In this document: positions 1-7,630 of the stretch, piece after piece | How the letters are laid out: every line of letters begins with the position of its first letter | How positions within the stretch are numbered: the stretch's first letter is position 1 | Source: Intestinimonas massiliensis (ex Afouda et al. 2020) | GTDB lineage: Bacteria > Bacillota > Clostridia > Oscillospirales > Oscillospiraceae | Direction: 5' to 3' | DNA: 64,000 nt | Assembly: GCF_900626285.1 (NCBI RefSeq) | Contig: NZ_LR131147.1 | Coordinates: 266,268-330,267 of the forward strand | Notes under the pieces: generated by a model | Seen by the model: the letters and a program-made list of their open reading frames with translations, nothing else | Databases searched by the model: none | What the model was told of the DNA's origin: nothing | Made by a program: the position numbers and the translations under genes

Positions 1-129
1 GAGCATGGCTGATTTCCCAGCTCTATACTGTCTGGCTGACCGCCATTTTTTGAAATGCACAGCGGTTTAATTTGGTGCACCCTTTTCCTTTGCTCGTTTC
101 CTTTGAAAGTTTTACTTGACTTTTGTTAG
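1..129. other. left edge, no gene recognised
   Basis: No convincing coding region, RNA or repeat was seen here. An in-frame TAG at 127-129 closes the reading frame of the GmrSD-like gene that follows, so the normal N-terminal coding part of that gene is absent or out of frame in this stretch. Confidence 0.4.
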
Positions 130-1707
130 CAGGTCTTTGGATCTATCATACTGAAGGAAGGCCGCAGACCACATCCTGGCGAAAATTTTACTGACTGCAG
201 AACGATTGTAGATGGGCAGCAGCGACTGACAACCTTTCTTCTTTTTATGAAAGTTCTGTGTTTGAAACTCGGCCAATCTACGACTTTTGATTGCCAGTTT
301 AGAATTATGGGGCAGTCAATTGCTTTGCGCCACGGAAGAAATGATATTGAAGCTTTCGAAAGAGTTATGGCTTCTACATCCGCAGATAAAATAGATAACC
401 CTGCGCCTCAGTCCAGAATTATTGAAGCGTATAATTACTTTGTTGACCATATTGATGAAAATAAGCTCAACATTATGACGGTCATGATGAACGCCCAATT
501 CGTGCGAATTGATTTGAATGCAGATGAGGACGAGCAGCAAATTTTTAACACAATCAATTCTCTTGGCGTTAATTTGACAACCTCGGAGCTGCTGAAAAAC
601 TACTTTTTCAGCAGAGATACCATTAGCGAATACGAGGCAAAATGGGCCTCTGTTTTTGAAAAAGATGATGATGCAAAATCCTATTGGGATACCGAGATTG
701 AAACTGGCCGAATGAAGCGTGCCATCATTGATATCTTTTTTGATTCTTTCTTCCAGATTTTTATTCAGAACAAGCGATACAATATCAGCAATGACGATAA
801 GATCATGTACGCCAGAGTTGATAGTTTGGCACAATCCTATCAGCATTTTATCGACCATTATTGCGGTGGAGACAAAAGCGTTATACTTAGCCAAATGAAG
901 GATTATGCCATCTGTTTTCGAACCATATTTAGTCCAGGCATCTGTGGGGTAAGCGTTCCGGGCACATTTGGTATTGAGCGTCTAAATGTGATAATCTTTG
1001 GTTTAAAGACATCTACGCTCATTCCCTATACACTGTATATCGCCAAGAATGTGTATAGCGAGGATGAACGAAATGCCATGTATGGCATCCTGGAAAGCTA
1101 CATCATGCGCAGAATGGTCGTTCATTCACTAACAAAAAACTATAACAACCTGTTCACTTCTTTGATTCGCAATGAGGTTTTAGATGCCGCTTCTTTGGTA
1201 GCCAAGCTCCACAGCGGAAATGACGCAACAACATATATTCCTACTAATGAGGAGTTATTGGACGGGTTCCAAAAATCTAAGCTGACCAACCTGCAAACCA
1301 GAGGTATTCTTTACCTCATCGAAAGCTATATCCGCCCTGCAAACAGTGCAACTTTACTTCTTGGTTTTGATGGGTATAGCTTAGAGCATCTCATGCCAAA
1401 GAAATGGAGAAACAACTGGTCCGCCTGCGCCTCAGATGAAATTGCAAAGCAAAGAGATTCAAAGCTACTCACATTAGGAAATCTTGCAATCATTCCTCAA
1501 TCGCTAAATGCGTCAATACGAGATAGCGATTGGACTACAAAAAAGTCCGGAAAAGGTGCAAATAAGCCAGGACTTGAAGCCTGCGCCAAGGGCCTGGTTA
1601 CCTTAAACGCTGTTTTATTGGAAGACGAATGGACAGAGGAAAAAATCGACGCCAGAGCTAAATGGCTGTATGAGATAGCAGAAACCCTTTGGAATATTAA
1701 GTCCTAA
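130..1707 (+). pseudogene. 5'-truncated GmrSD/DUF262-DUF1524 family protein
   Basis: DUF262 plus DUF1524 proteins (GmrS/GmrD type) are nucleotide-dependent nucleases that restrict modified phage DNA. The DUF262 signature IVDGQQRLTT is encoded at 205-234, upstream of the only ATG (247), in the same frame. That frame is open only from 130 and has no ATG, GTG or TTG before 247, so the gene has lost its 5' end. The C-terminal part (about residues 375-450 counted from the ATG at 247) keeps the DUF1524 nuclease-type pattern SLEHLMPKKW, then LGNLAIIPQ and a KK near the end. Base composition is AT-rich compared with the neighbouring IME. It sits next to an integrase, which suggests loss of the 5' part by recombination. 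A short product starting at 247 would lack the nucleotide-sensing motif. Confidence 0.75.
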
Positions 1708-1762
1708 AACAAAGCATAGCGCCAAGGGATGGTAATATCTCCTTTGGCGCTATGCTTGTTTC
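1706..1762. terminator. bidirectional hairpin terminator
   Basis: Near-perfect inverted repeat: AACAAAGCATAGCGCCAAG (1709-1727) against CTTTGGCGCTATGCTTGTT (1742-1760), with A-rich and T-rich flanks on both sides. It lies between the convergent GmrSD-like gene and the integrase, so it can end transcription from both. Confidence 0.75.
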
Positions 1763-2992
1763 TTATCCTACTCTCTCGAACGGTATCACCTTGCACCGGC
1801 TCCCCTCCGGCGGGTCGGGCGGCTCCGGTTCCGTCTTGGCCGTGGCTGTTTCCATGAAGCCACCGATCTTCTCCGCCGCACCTCTCTGCATATCACTGGT
1901 GATGTGTGTATAGGTGTCAAGAGTGAACCCGGCGCTATAGTGGCCCAGCATACTGGACAGGGTCTTTACATCCACGCCGCTGGAGAGGGCCATCGTGGCG
2001 AAAGTATGGCGCAGATCATGGAAGCGAACACGCTCCTCAATGCCCGCCTTTGCCAGCAGCTTCCGGTTAATCCTGGACACTGCGTCCGGGCTCCAGTAGC
2101 CGCCGGTGCGGGGCGACGGGAACAGAAGGGGGTTGTCCGGGTGCTGTTCATGCTCCTTCACCAGCATATCCACGGCCTGCTGGGACAGCGCCACCTTGCG
2201 GACAGAGTTCTTGGTTTTCGGCTCCGTCACCACCAGCTCCCCATCGATGCGGGTGACCTGCTTGCTTACCGAGAGGATGCGGTCCTTCACATTCAGGTCG
2301 TCCCACCGGAGGGCCAGCAGTTCCCCCCGCCGCAGGCCACTCGATAACTCCAGGAAGAACATGGGCAGGACGCCGTACTTCTCCGCCTCGCTGAGATATA
2401 CCCCCAACTTCTCCGGCGGAATGATGGCCATCTCCTTTTTCTCCTTGGGCGGGATGCGGCAGTTGTCGCAGGGGTTGTAGGGAATGATCCGCTCCTTGAC
2501 TGCCTGCTTCAGCGCCGAGGAGAGCACCATGTGGATGCGCCGCACCGTGCTGCCGGACAATTCTGTGTTGGTCTGCGTCTCGAACCGCTGCACCCGCCCG
2601 CTGGTCTTGGAATCGTTGTACATCTTCTGGATCTGGATGGCGGCGAGCCGCTTAAGCTTGACTCCTCCGATGGCCGGCACGATGTGGTTTTCGATGCTGT
2701 TCTTGTAGGTCTTGGCGGTGTTGGGCCGGATCACCGGCTTGCTGTAGGTTTCAAACCACAGCCGGCACCACTCCGCCACGGTGTAGTCCTCGTCGTGGTT
2801 CACCGGGATGCCCCGGTTGTCCCGGATGGCCCGATCCAGCTTCTCCTTGCACTCTGCCCGTGTCTTGGCGGATACACTTTTCTGGATGGCCCGGCCGGTG
2901 GCGGGATCAATCCCCAAGGTGTATCGGCCCTCCCAGCGGCCGTTGGGCTTTCTGCGGATGCTGCCCTCGCCGTTTGCCCGTTTCTTTGCCAT
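1763..2992 (-). CDS. tyrosine site-specific integrase, Tn916 type
   Basis: This 409-residue tyrosine recombinase should insert and excise IME1 together with the adjacent excisionase. The N-terminus has the arm-binding pattern of Tn916-like integrases (GEGSIRRKPNGRWEGRY), followed by a SAM-like core-binding domain (about 70-170). The catalytic domain keeps all key residues: Arg in SSGLRRGEL, HDLRH, GH in MLGHYS and Tyr in LDTYTH. Start ATG at 2992 follows AGGAGG. It lies 55 nt downstream of the excisionase gene in the same direction, the usual xis-int order, and reads towards the element's left end. Confidence 0.93.
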   Translation of the reverse strand: MAKKRANGEGSIRRKPNGRWEGRYTLGIDPATGRAIQKSVSAKTRAECKEKLDRAIRDNRGIPVNHDEDYTVAEWCRLWFETYSKPVIRPNTAKTYKNSIENHIVPAIGGVKLKRLAAIQIQKMYNDSKTSGRVQRFETQTNTELSGSTVRRIHMVLSSALKQAVKERIIPYNPCDNCRIPPKEKKEMAIIPPEKLGVYLSEAEKYGVLPMFFLELSSGLRRGELLALRWDDLNVKDRILSVSKQVTRIDGELVVTEPKTKNSVRKVALSQQAVDMLVKEHEQHPDNPLLFPSPRTGGYWSPDAVSRINRKLLAKAGIEERVRFHDLRHTFATMALSSGVDVKTLSSMLGHYSAGFTLDTYTHITSDMQRGAAEKIGGFMETATAKTEPEPPDPPEGSRCKVIPFERVG

Positions 2993-2994
2993 TG

Positions 2995-3047
2995 CTCATC
3001 CCTCCTTGGCAACACAAACAAATACCACAGAATCTTTGAAATAGCCA
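2995..3047 (-). repeat. integrase leader repeat, copy A
   Basis: Read on the plus strand this leader contains ATACCACAGAA and GAAATAGCCACTA, and it ends at the integrase ribosome site. The same words occur in the same order in the leader of the recombinase gene at 19669-20379 (20385-20440), and a weaker copy lies before the recombinase at 18710-19672. It may be a shared recombinase-expression or protein-binding element. Confidence 0.5.
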
Positions 3048-3266
3048 CTAAAATATTTCCGTCTTTTTGGCCGACTGCTCCTCAATCCACGCCATGAACT
3101 TATCACGGGGGACGATGATCCGGCTACCCAGGGTGATGGTGGGAAAATCCTGCCGGTGGGCCACCTCATAGGCGTGGGCCAGCCCAATACCCAGCACATC
3201 GGCCACATCCTGTACGGTCAGCATCAGGGGGAGTTCACTAAAAGAGTTATATTTGGATCGCTTCAT
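3048..3266 (-). CDS. xis: excisionase-type helix-turn-helix DNA-binding protein
   Basis: A 72-residue protein of the MerR/excisionase-like winged-helix class (LMLTVQDVADVLGIGLAHAYEVAH, then SRIIVPRDKFMAWIEE). Such proteins bend the att DNA and set recombination direction towards excision. I chose the ATG at 3266 because GAAAGGAA precedes it; a longer in-frame version to 3323 has no ribosome site and a low-complexity basic N-terminus. It is followed directly by the integrase, supporting a xis role. Confidence 0.82.
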   Translation of the reverse strand: MKRSKYNSFSELPLMLTVQDVADVLGIGLAHAYEVAHRQDFPTITLGSRIIVPRDKFMAWIEEQSAKKTEIF

Positions 3267-3335
3267 TAGATTCCTTTCTACCCTTCTCGTGGAAGGGATT
3301 TTATTCTTTGTTTTGCGGCTCATTTTCTGCGCCGC

Positions 3336-5294
3336 TTACATGGTCATACCGCCCATGCTCTGCTCCTCTACATGGTCATCCGGCCTGTGGCCCAGGGCGA
3401 TCCGCTTTTCCTGGAGCGCCTGAAGCCGTTTGTGGTCAATGTGCAGCCCGGTGCTTGTGGAATCCTCCGGCACATTGTCCCGGAAGATGTTGCCCATGTG
3501 ATGGAGCAGCTGCGTGACAGAGAGCAGAAGGCCGGGCGGCCCAGGCTGGCCCTGTTCCATGCGTTCCTTGAAAAACTGTGCATAGGTGTGGCCCTGTATT
3601 GCCGCAGCCTGGAACCATCCATAGGCAACCTCCCGATCCTGTTCCACCCCCTCCCCCATCAGGTACAGCTTGCCCAGCAGATACTGCGCCCAGGGGTTCT
3701 GTGCCTCTGCAGCCTGCCGGAAATACTCCGCCGCCCTATCCGCATTTTTAAGTACCTGCTCACCCATCAGATGCTCCTTGCCCAGGGCGTAGGCGGCGTA
3801 GTCGTTCCCGTTTTGCGCCGCCGCATTCAGCCATCGGATGCCCTCACTGGGATCGTGTACGTCGGGATCGTCAGAGAGAAGCAGTTTGCCAATCGCATAT
3901 TGAGCCTGGGGCAGTTCACGCTTCGCCGCCTGCTCCAGCCAGTGTCTGGCCTTCTCTGCATCCGGGATCAGCAGCCCACCGTCCCGGTACAGCTGGCCCA
4001 GGAAGGTTTGGGCATAGGGATCACCCATCTCCGCCAGCAGCTCCAGCCTCTCGGTGGCCTCGTCCCGTTCTTCCAACGGGAACGCCTCATTTTCAACAAT
4101 TCTCCACAGCTCCCGGCATGTCCAGGTGAGCGTCCGCTCATCCACCCAGTCACCGTTGTCCTCCATATCTCTGTCCTCGAAAGAGATATGGTTCAGCCGG
4201 ACGTGCTCGGCCTCCTGAATCACCGTATTCTTGATGGCGCAGAACTCTTTCTGCTCAGAGAGCAGCGGGCGCTGCCGTTCTCTCTCGGAGTAGAAGTCAT
4301 TCACTTTGCATTGCAGCTCCCACCACTTCTGGTAGCACCTATCCACAACAGGTAGGTGTTCCATCTGGTTTACGATCTCATCGACCTGTCGCTTTATCTG
4401 CTTTGGAAGATAGCCATAGGACTTCTTGCCCTTTACCCCTCCAAGCTGCTGGGCAAGATTCAAGATCATCTGCTCGATTTGCGGATGCTCACAGACCGAC
4501 TCACCCATCTGCCGGGACAGCTCCAGCATGGCCTTCCGGGTCTCCCGCACCAGTTCGTCCCGGCTTTCAGACTTCTGCTCATAGAGGTGGAGCATCTCCT
4601 GCTTAAAGATCTGATTGGTGAGGGCTGACTTGATCTGCCGGATGCCGTCCCTGGACAGGTAGGCCTGTCCAGGGTTCGCCGACCACGCCATCATGTGCAC
4701 GTGGGGGTGTTCCCCTTCATCGTGGAAGGCAGCGTACCACCGGAAGTCCTGGGGCTTGATATTCATAGCGGCGGCGATGTCGTTGCGGTGTGTGCGCAGG
4801 AGGGAACGCCACGCCTGGGCGTTGTCATAGCCTAGACGGGTGGCGTCCTCCCGGTGGAGAGAGATGATGTGTGTCCACACATTTCCGGTGTAGTGCTCCA
4901 GCTCCGACATGGCCTTGTCCAGATTCACACTGTCCTCGTCACCGAACAGCCCGTGGTCACCCAGCCGCTCCGCTCTGGGACGGGTGGCGATGTACCTGGC
5001 GTAGCCCTCCGAGGATTGAACCTGGGACCAGTTCTCCTCCAGCGCCAGCGCAATGAGAGACGAGGCGTTGGCTTTGGTGGGGTGCTGCGTATAGCTTTCA
5101 TACTCCAGCAGATCTTTTGTATCAGGAAAATCTTTCACCAGTTTTGTGATGAGCTGCTCCTGCTTGCGTGTGGGCGGGCGGTCATCCGGGATAATCTCCA
5201 CCCGCTCCCGCGTTGCGATGTACTTCATGTATCCGCCTGCGCTCTGTCCGCCGCCGCACTTGATATACGGGCTCTTGACGATCAGTCTTGCCAT
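3336..5294 (-). CDS. MobP3-like relaxase with C-terminal Sel1 repeats
   Basis: The relaxase nicks oriT of IME1 and leads the strand through a helper's mating pore. Residues 1-230 form the relaxase domain: an N-terminal MARLIVKSPY strand, paired YIATR motifs, and the metal-binding histidine motif EGEHPHVHMMAW around 212-223. After a helical linker (about 260-390) come at least four Sel1-like repeats (about 425-600; for example DPYAQTFLGQLY, WAQYLLGKLYLMGEGV, HTYAQFF). The Sel1 part is expected to mediate protein contacts. The start overlaps the upstream accessory gene by 13 nt, so the two are co-translated. The length of 652 residues fits clostridial relaxases of this kind. Confidence 0.85.
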   Translation of the reverse strand: MARLIVKSPYIKCGGGQSAGGYMKYIATRERVEIIPDDRPPTRKQEQLITKLVKDFPDTKDLLEYESYTQHPTKANASSLIALALEENWSQVQSSEGYARYIATRPRAERLGDHGLFGDEDSVNLDKAMSELEHYTGNVWTHIISLHREDATRLGYDNAQAWRSLLRTHRNDIAAAMNIKPQDFRWYAAFHDEGEHPHVHMMAWSANPGQAYLSRDGIRQIKSALTNQIFKQEMLHLYEQKSESRDELVRETRKAMLELSRQMGESVCEHPQIEQMILNLAQQLGGVKGKKSYGYLPKQIKRQVDEIVNQMEHLPVVDRCYQKWWELQCKVNDFYSERERQRPLLSEQKEFCAIKNTVIQEAEHVRLNHISFEDRDMEDNGDWVDERTLTWTCRELWRIVENEAFPLEERDEATERLELLAEMGDPYAQTFLGQLYRDGGLLIPDAEKARHWLEQAAKRELPQAQYAIGKLLLSDDPDVHDPSEGIRWLNAAAQNGNDYAAYALGKEHLMGEQVLKNADRAAEYFRQAAEAQNPWAQYLLGKLYLMGEGVEQDREVAYGWFQAAAIQGHTYAQFFKERMEQGQPGPPGLLLSVTQLLHHMGNIFRDNVPEDSTSTGLHIDHKRLQALQEKRIALGHRPDDHVEEQSMGGMTM

Positions 5295-5698
5295 GGATCA
5301 TCCTCCAGCTCCCGCAGCTTCTGTACCAGCGACACCTTGCCGTTGGTCTTCTTCACGTTGGCCACACTCTCCGCCCGCTGACGGCGCAGCTCTTCCTCGC
5401 TCACGTTGACACACTTGAACAGCATACTCAGTCCCATGTCCAGCTCTACCGTCTGTTTGAAGAGCAACGACGCCATGCGGTTCTCCATCTGATCCAGCCT
5501 GCCGTCCAGATAGGACTGGACGGCAGATGGCAGGAACAATCCGGAGTTGTTGGCGCTGAGGTAATCCAGATAAAAGTCGATGGCGTTCTCGATGAATCCG
5601 GTGATGCTCCGGCTGCCGTCTTCCGTATATCTCCGCTCCAGGGCCGCCTTTTTCTCCGGCGACAGGTAGAGGGGGAATTTCTCTTTTTTGCTCATCAT
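5282..5698 (-). CDS. relaxosome accessory (MobC-like) protein
   Basis: A 138-residue basic protein starting MMSKKEKFPLYLSPEKKAAL, with a ribbon-helix-helix-like N-terminus (FPLYLSPEKKAALERRYTEDGSRSITGFIENAIDFYLDYL) and a helical tail. Small RHH proteins directly upstream of relaxase genes normally bind oriT and recruit the relaxase. The start at 5698 is set by GGAAAGGAGG just before the paired ATGs; a longer frame to 6001 is only the open oriT region. It overlaps the relaxase start by 13 nt. The family assignment is from context and fold impression. Confidence 0.7.
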   Translation of the reverse strand: MMSKKEKFPLYLSPEKKAALERRYTEDGSRSITGFIENAIDFYLDYLSANNSGLFLPSAVQSYLDGRLDQMENRMASLLFKQTVELDMGLSMLFKCVNVSEEELRRQRAESVANVKKTNGKVSLVQKLRELEDDPWQD

Positions 5699-5819
5699 GG
5701 CCTCCTTTCCGGGGCTTGACCCCTGTTTTTTTCTTGTGAGAGTAAGCACAGCGGGATAACGACCGCAGAATTTCCTGTTCTCTCTGCTTTTGACCCCATT
5801 TTCAACGTCTACGGAACCC

Positions 5820-5900
5820 CCTGAAACTGCCCGCACTGCGGGCAGAAGTGATTGGCAAAGGCGTCGATGTTGACGCCTTGCCTTTATCCTGCCCCTTCTT
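5820..5900. other. oriT of IME1 with RP4-type nick sequence
   Basis: The roughly 320-nt gap between the accessory gene and the HTH gene holds an inverted repeat (GGCAAAGGCGTC 5854-5865, GACGCCTTGCC 5872-5882). It is followed after 2 nt by TATCCTGCCC (5885-5894), identical to the RP4 nick region TATCCTG/CCC. The repeat-to-nick distance (9 nt from repeat to the cut after G5891) is also close to RP4. A second small hairpin (GCCCGCACTGCGGGC) lies at 5829-5843. P-type relaxases are known to cut this consensus. Confidence 0.8.
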
Positions 5901-6017
5901 TCGTCCCTCGGAAGCGGCCCACTCCGCCTCCAAAGCCCCAGGTAGGGCAAGGACTCCACTCTTCTCTGAAGGAGGGCACACAGCGCCTCACAGCGGGGCA
6001 CACGGGTCGTTCTTTGG

Positions 6018-6404
6018 TTACTGCCCCAGGAGTTTTTGTAGCCGCTGCCGCTCTGTTGCCAGTTCCAGCTCTGTCAGCTTTTCTTCGTAGTGTCGGGTAA
6101 TCACATTCTGCGGCGGCAGCAGAGTGAACTGCAAGGTTCCGTTGCGGGCTACGCCTGCTTTGGTCGTAACTTTGGTGGGCTCTGCCGCGATGAGCCCCCG
6201 CTCCTCCAGCTTTTTTACATATCGGCTCACGGTATTTTCGCACATACCAACCGCCTCCCCGATGGTCTTGTAGCTGGGCCAGCATCGGTGGGTCTTCTGG
6301 TTTTCGCACCGGCGCAGATAGCAGTACACCGCCAGCTCGCCAGGGCTCATGCCCAGGAGAAAGATCTCATTGGGCAGAGAGAAAAAGTTACCCATATACT
6401 TCAT
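6018..6404 (-). CDS. winged-helix replication-initiator-like protein
   Basis: A 128-residue protein with a clear winged helix: MSPGELAVYCYLRRCEN, then PSYKTIGEAVGMCENTVSRYVKKLEERGLI (about 30-75). It resembles the N-terminal domain of RepA_N/DnaD-like initiators and also small HTH regulators. The C-terminus is a short helical tail. Start 6404 has AGAGGAGGAGC ahead of it; the upstream in-frame ATG (6452) has none. The start overlaps the preceding gene's end by 17 nt. It could be a transfer regulator instead of an initiator. Confidence 0.65.
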   Translation of the reverse strand: MKYMGNFFSLPNEIFLLGMSPGELAVYCYLRRCENQKTHRCWPSYKTIGEAVGMCENTVSRYVKKLEERGLIAAEPTKVTTKAGVARNGTLQFTLLPPQNVITRHYEEKLTELELATERQRLQKLLGQ

Positions 6405-6750
6405 CTTGCTCCTCCTCTGATAGATCAGGATGGAGCAGCTGCAGAAATTCATCCACGCTGTTGATCACCCCTGCTTCTTTCATTTTCTGATACCGGAACA
6501 AGTCACAGACGGTTCGGAAATTCACCTCCGCACACTCCAGTAACTTGTCCATTGCCACCATCTGTTGGTGGGGGCTGAGAGTGGTTGGCTTATCGGGCTC
6601 CATTAGATATGCACGAAGCTGTTCCGCCTCTGGCATATCATCACCCAGCACTCGCCCCATCGCCCATAGGACATAGTCCACTGTCTCACGTTCGCACTTG
6701 AGTTTCAAAAGTCTATTCAGGAATTTGTTGTCCAGCTTAAACTCTTCCAT
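6388..6750 (-). CDS. hypothetical IME protein, helical
   Basis: A 120-residue acidic, largely helical protein with no motif that I recognise. It begins MEEFKLDNKFLNRLLKLKCE and ends in a Glu/Asp-rich tail. It is the first gene of a short set that overlaps the HTH gene. Position suggests a role in IME1 replication or transfer control, but nothing in the sequence shows it. Confidence 0.6.
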   Translation of the reverse strand: MEEFKLDNKFLNRLLKLKCERETVDYVLWAMGRVLGDDMPEAEQLRAYLMEPDKPTTLSPHQQMVAMDKLLECAEVNFRTVCDLFRYQKMKEAGVINSVDEFLQLLHPDLSEEEQDEVYG

Positions 6751-6902
6751 AGATTACACGCTCCTTATGTTCGTTCAGTTAGGCAGTTCCGGCTGCGGCC
6801 ATTCAACCGGGTTTTCGGGAAGCGAAAACTTTGCCCCTCACTGATAAGGACACTTACAGGAGGTTTGTAAACCAGAAAAGTAAAAAAAGTTGAGGAGCCC
6901 TG

Positions 6903-7292
6903 TTACGTGACAGAGCTCCTCAACTTTTCGTGGAGTTTTTTCAGCCGCTTTGATACCGCCATCTTGGATACACCGTAGACCTTCCCGATCTCCTCCATGG
7001 TCAGACCGCTGCCATACCGGAGTTCGATCAGATCCCGGCCCTGGTCACCCAGGCCATCCACGGCTTTTCGCAGATTTTCAAGGCGGAGGTTCCAGAGCGC
7101 CGCATCCTCCACGGGACGCCTGACACAATCCAAACCGGACAGCACCGTTTCAAACTCACTTTTACTCAGATGCCTTTGGTCCTGTTTTTCCTGCGCCTGT
7201 TCCCGTTTCCGATCCTGCTCCAGGAAGTCTGCGACCTCCTTTGGCACTGATACTGGCTCCCCATTGTAGATGATATCGACGGTGTCGTTCAT
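6903..7292 (-). CDS. sigma-70 region 4-like regulator
   Basis: A 129-residue protein whose C-terminal half is a sigma-70 region 4 helix-turn-helix: GRDLIELRYGSGLTMEEIGKVYGVSKMAVSKRLKKL (about 80-118). The N-terminal half has a short strand and a Glu/Lys/Gln-rich helix in place of sigma region 2. Such short proteins are typical regulators in clostridial mobile elements. The gene is the first downstream of the LexA-box promoter at 7487-7515, with a 190-nt leader, so DNA damage could raise its level and then IME1 transfer. Start ATG 7292 follows GAAAGGAC. Confidence 0.72.
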   Translation of the reverse strand: MNDTVDIIYNGEPVSVPKEVADFLEQDRKREQAQEKQDQRHLSKSEFETVLSGLDCVRRPVEDAALWNLRLENLRKAVDGLGDQGRDLIELRYGSGLTMEEIGKVYGVSKMAVSKRLKKLHEKLRSSVT

Positions 7293-7486
7293 TCGTGTCC
7301 TTTCCGCTTTTCACGGAAAGATACACACCCGCGCTGCCGGCACAGCGCCAAATACTGAAGACCTTCATGGAGATTTCCTTCGTCTAGGGTGGTTTACAAT
7401 GCCCTACGAGGCCCACGAATGTCTGAGGTCCCACCAGGGTGTGGACCTCACCGGAAAGCTGCGAGTTTTGGCTTTCGCCTGATTAC

Positions 7487-7515
7487 ATTATAGAACAAAT
7501 GTTCGTATATGTCAA
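7487..7515 (-). promoter_or_regulatory. SOS-type promoter with LexA box in the spacer
   Basis: On the minus strand: -35 TTGACA (7510-7515), a 17-nt spacer, -10 TATAAT (7487-7492). The spacer contains CGAACATTTGTTC (7493-7505), close to the Gram-positive LexA/DinR box CGAACRNRYGTTYC. Both hexamers match consensus fully, so LexA would occlude a strong promoter. It reads into the sigma-like gene. Confidence 0.8.
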
Positions 7516-7574
7516 TACTTGGTTTTCCTTTTTTCATCACGCCAGAGATATGGTTCATACTCTCTGGGTAGAGC

Positions 7575-7614
7575 AAAGGCTCGAGGCACATGATGCGCCT
7601 CGAGCCTTTTTGTT
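7575..7614 (-). terminator. terminator of the hsd operon
   Basis: Perfect 13-bp stem AAAGGCTCGAGGC (7575-7587) and GCCTCGAGCCTTT (7597-7609) with a 9-nt loop, about 20 nt beyond the hsdR stop. The plus strand carries a T run after it; on the minus strand it may act with the A/T flank, so it may serve both directions. Confidence 0.7.
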
Positions 7615-7630
7615 TTCTGCGGTGCAGCCT

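Larger units (their letters stand above)
1708..7560. mobile_element. IME1: integrative mobilizable element, MobP3 type
   Basis: The unit holds, all on the minus strand, a tyrosine integrase at one edge, an excisionase, a relaxase, a relaxosome accessory protein, an oriT, a replication-type HTH protein, an unknown protein and a sigma-like protein. There are no mating-pore or coupling-protein genes, so it would need a helper ICE. Ends are inferred: the left lies next to the integrase stop, the right between the LexA-box promoter (7487-7515) and the hsdR terminator (7575). No clear att duplication could be proven by eye. Confidence 0.65.

Noticed and set aside
5699..6001. N-terminal extension of the MobC-like protein
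   Set aside because: The extension has no ribosome site, covers the oriT hairpins and is basic low-complexity; the ATG at 5698 has a strong site.
1768..7566. TACTCTCT shared near both ends of IME1 as att duplication
   Set aside because: Only 8 bp and one copy lies inside the integrase reading frame; it could easily be chance.
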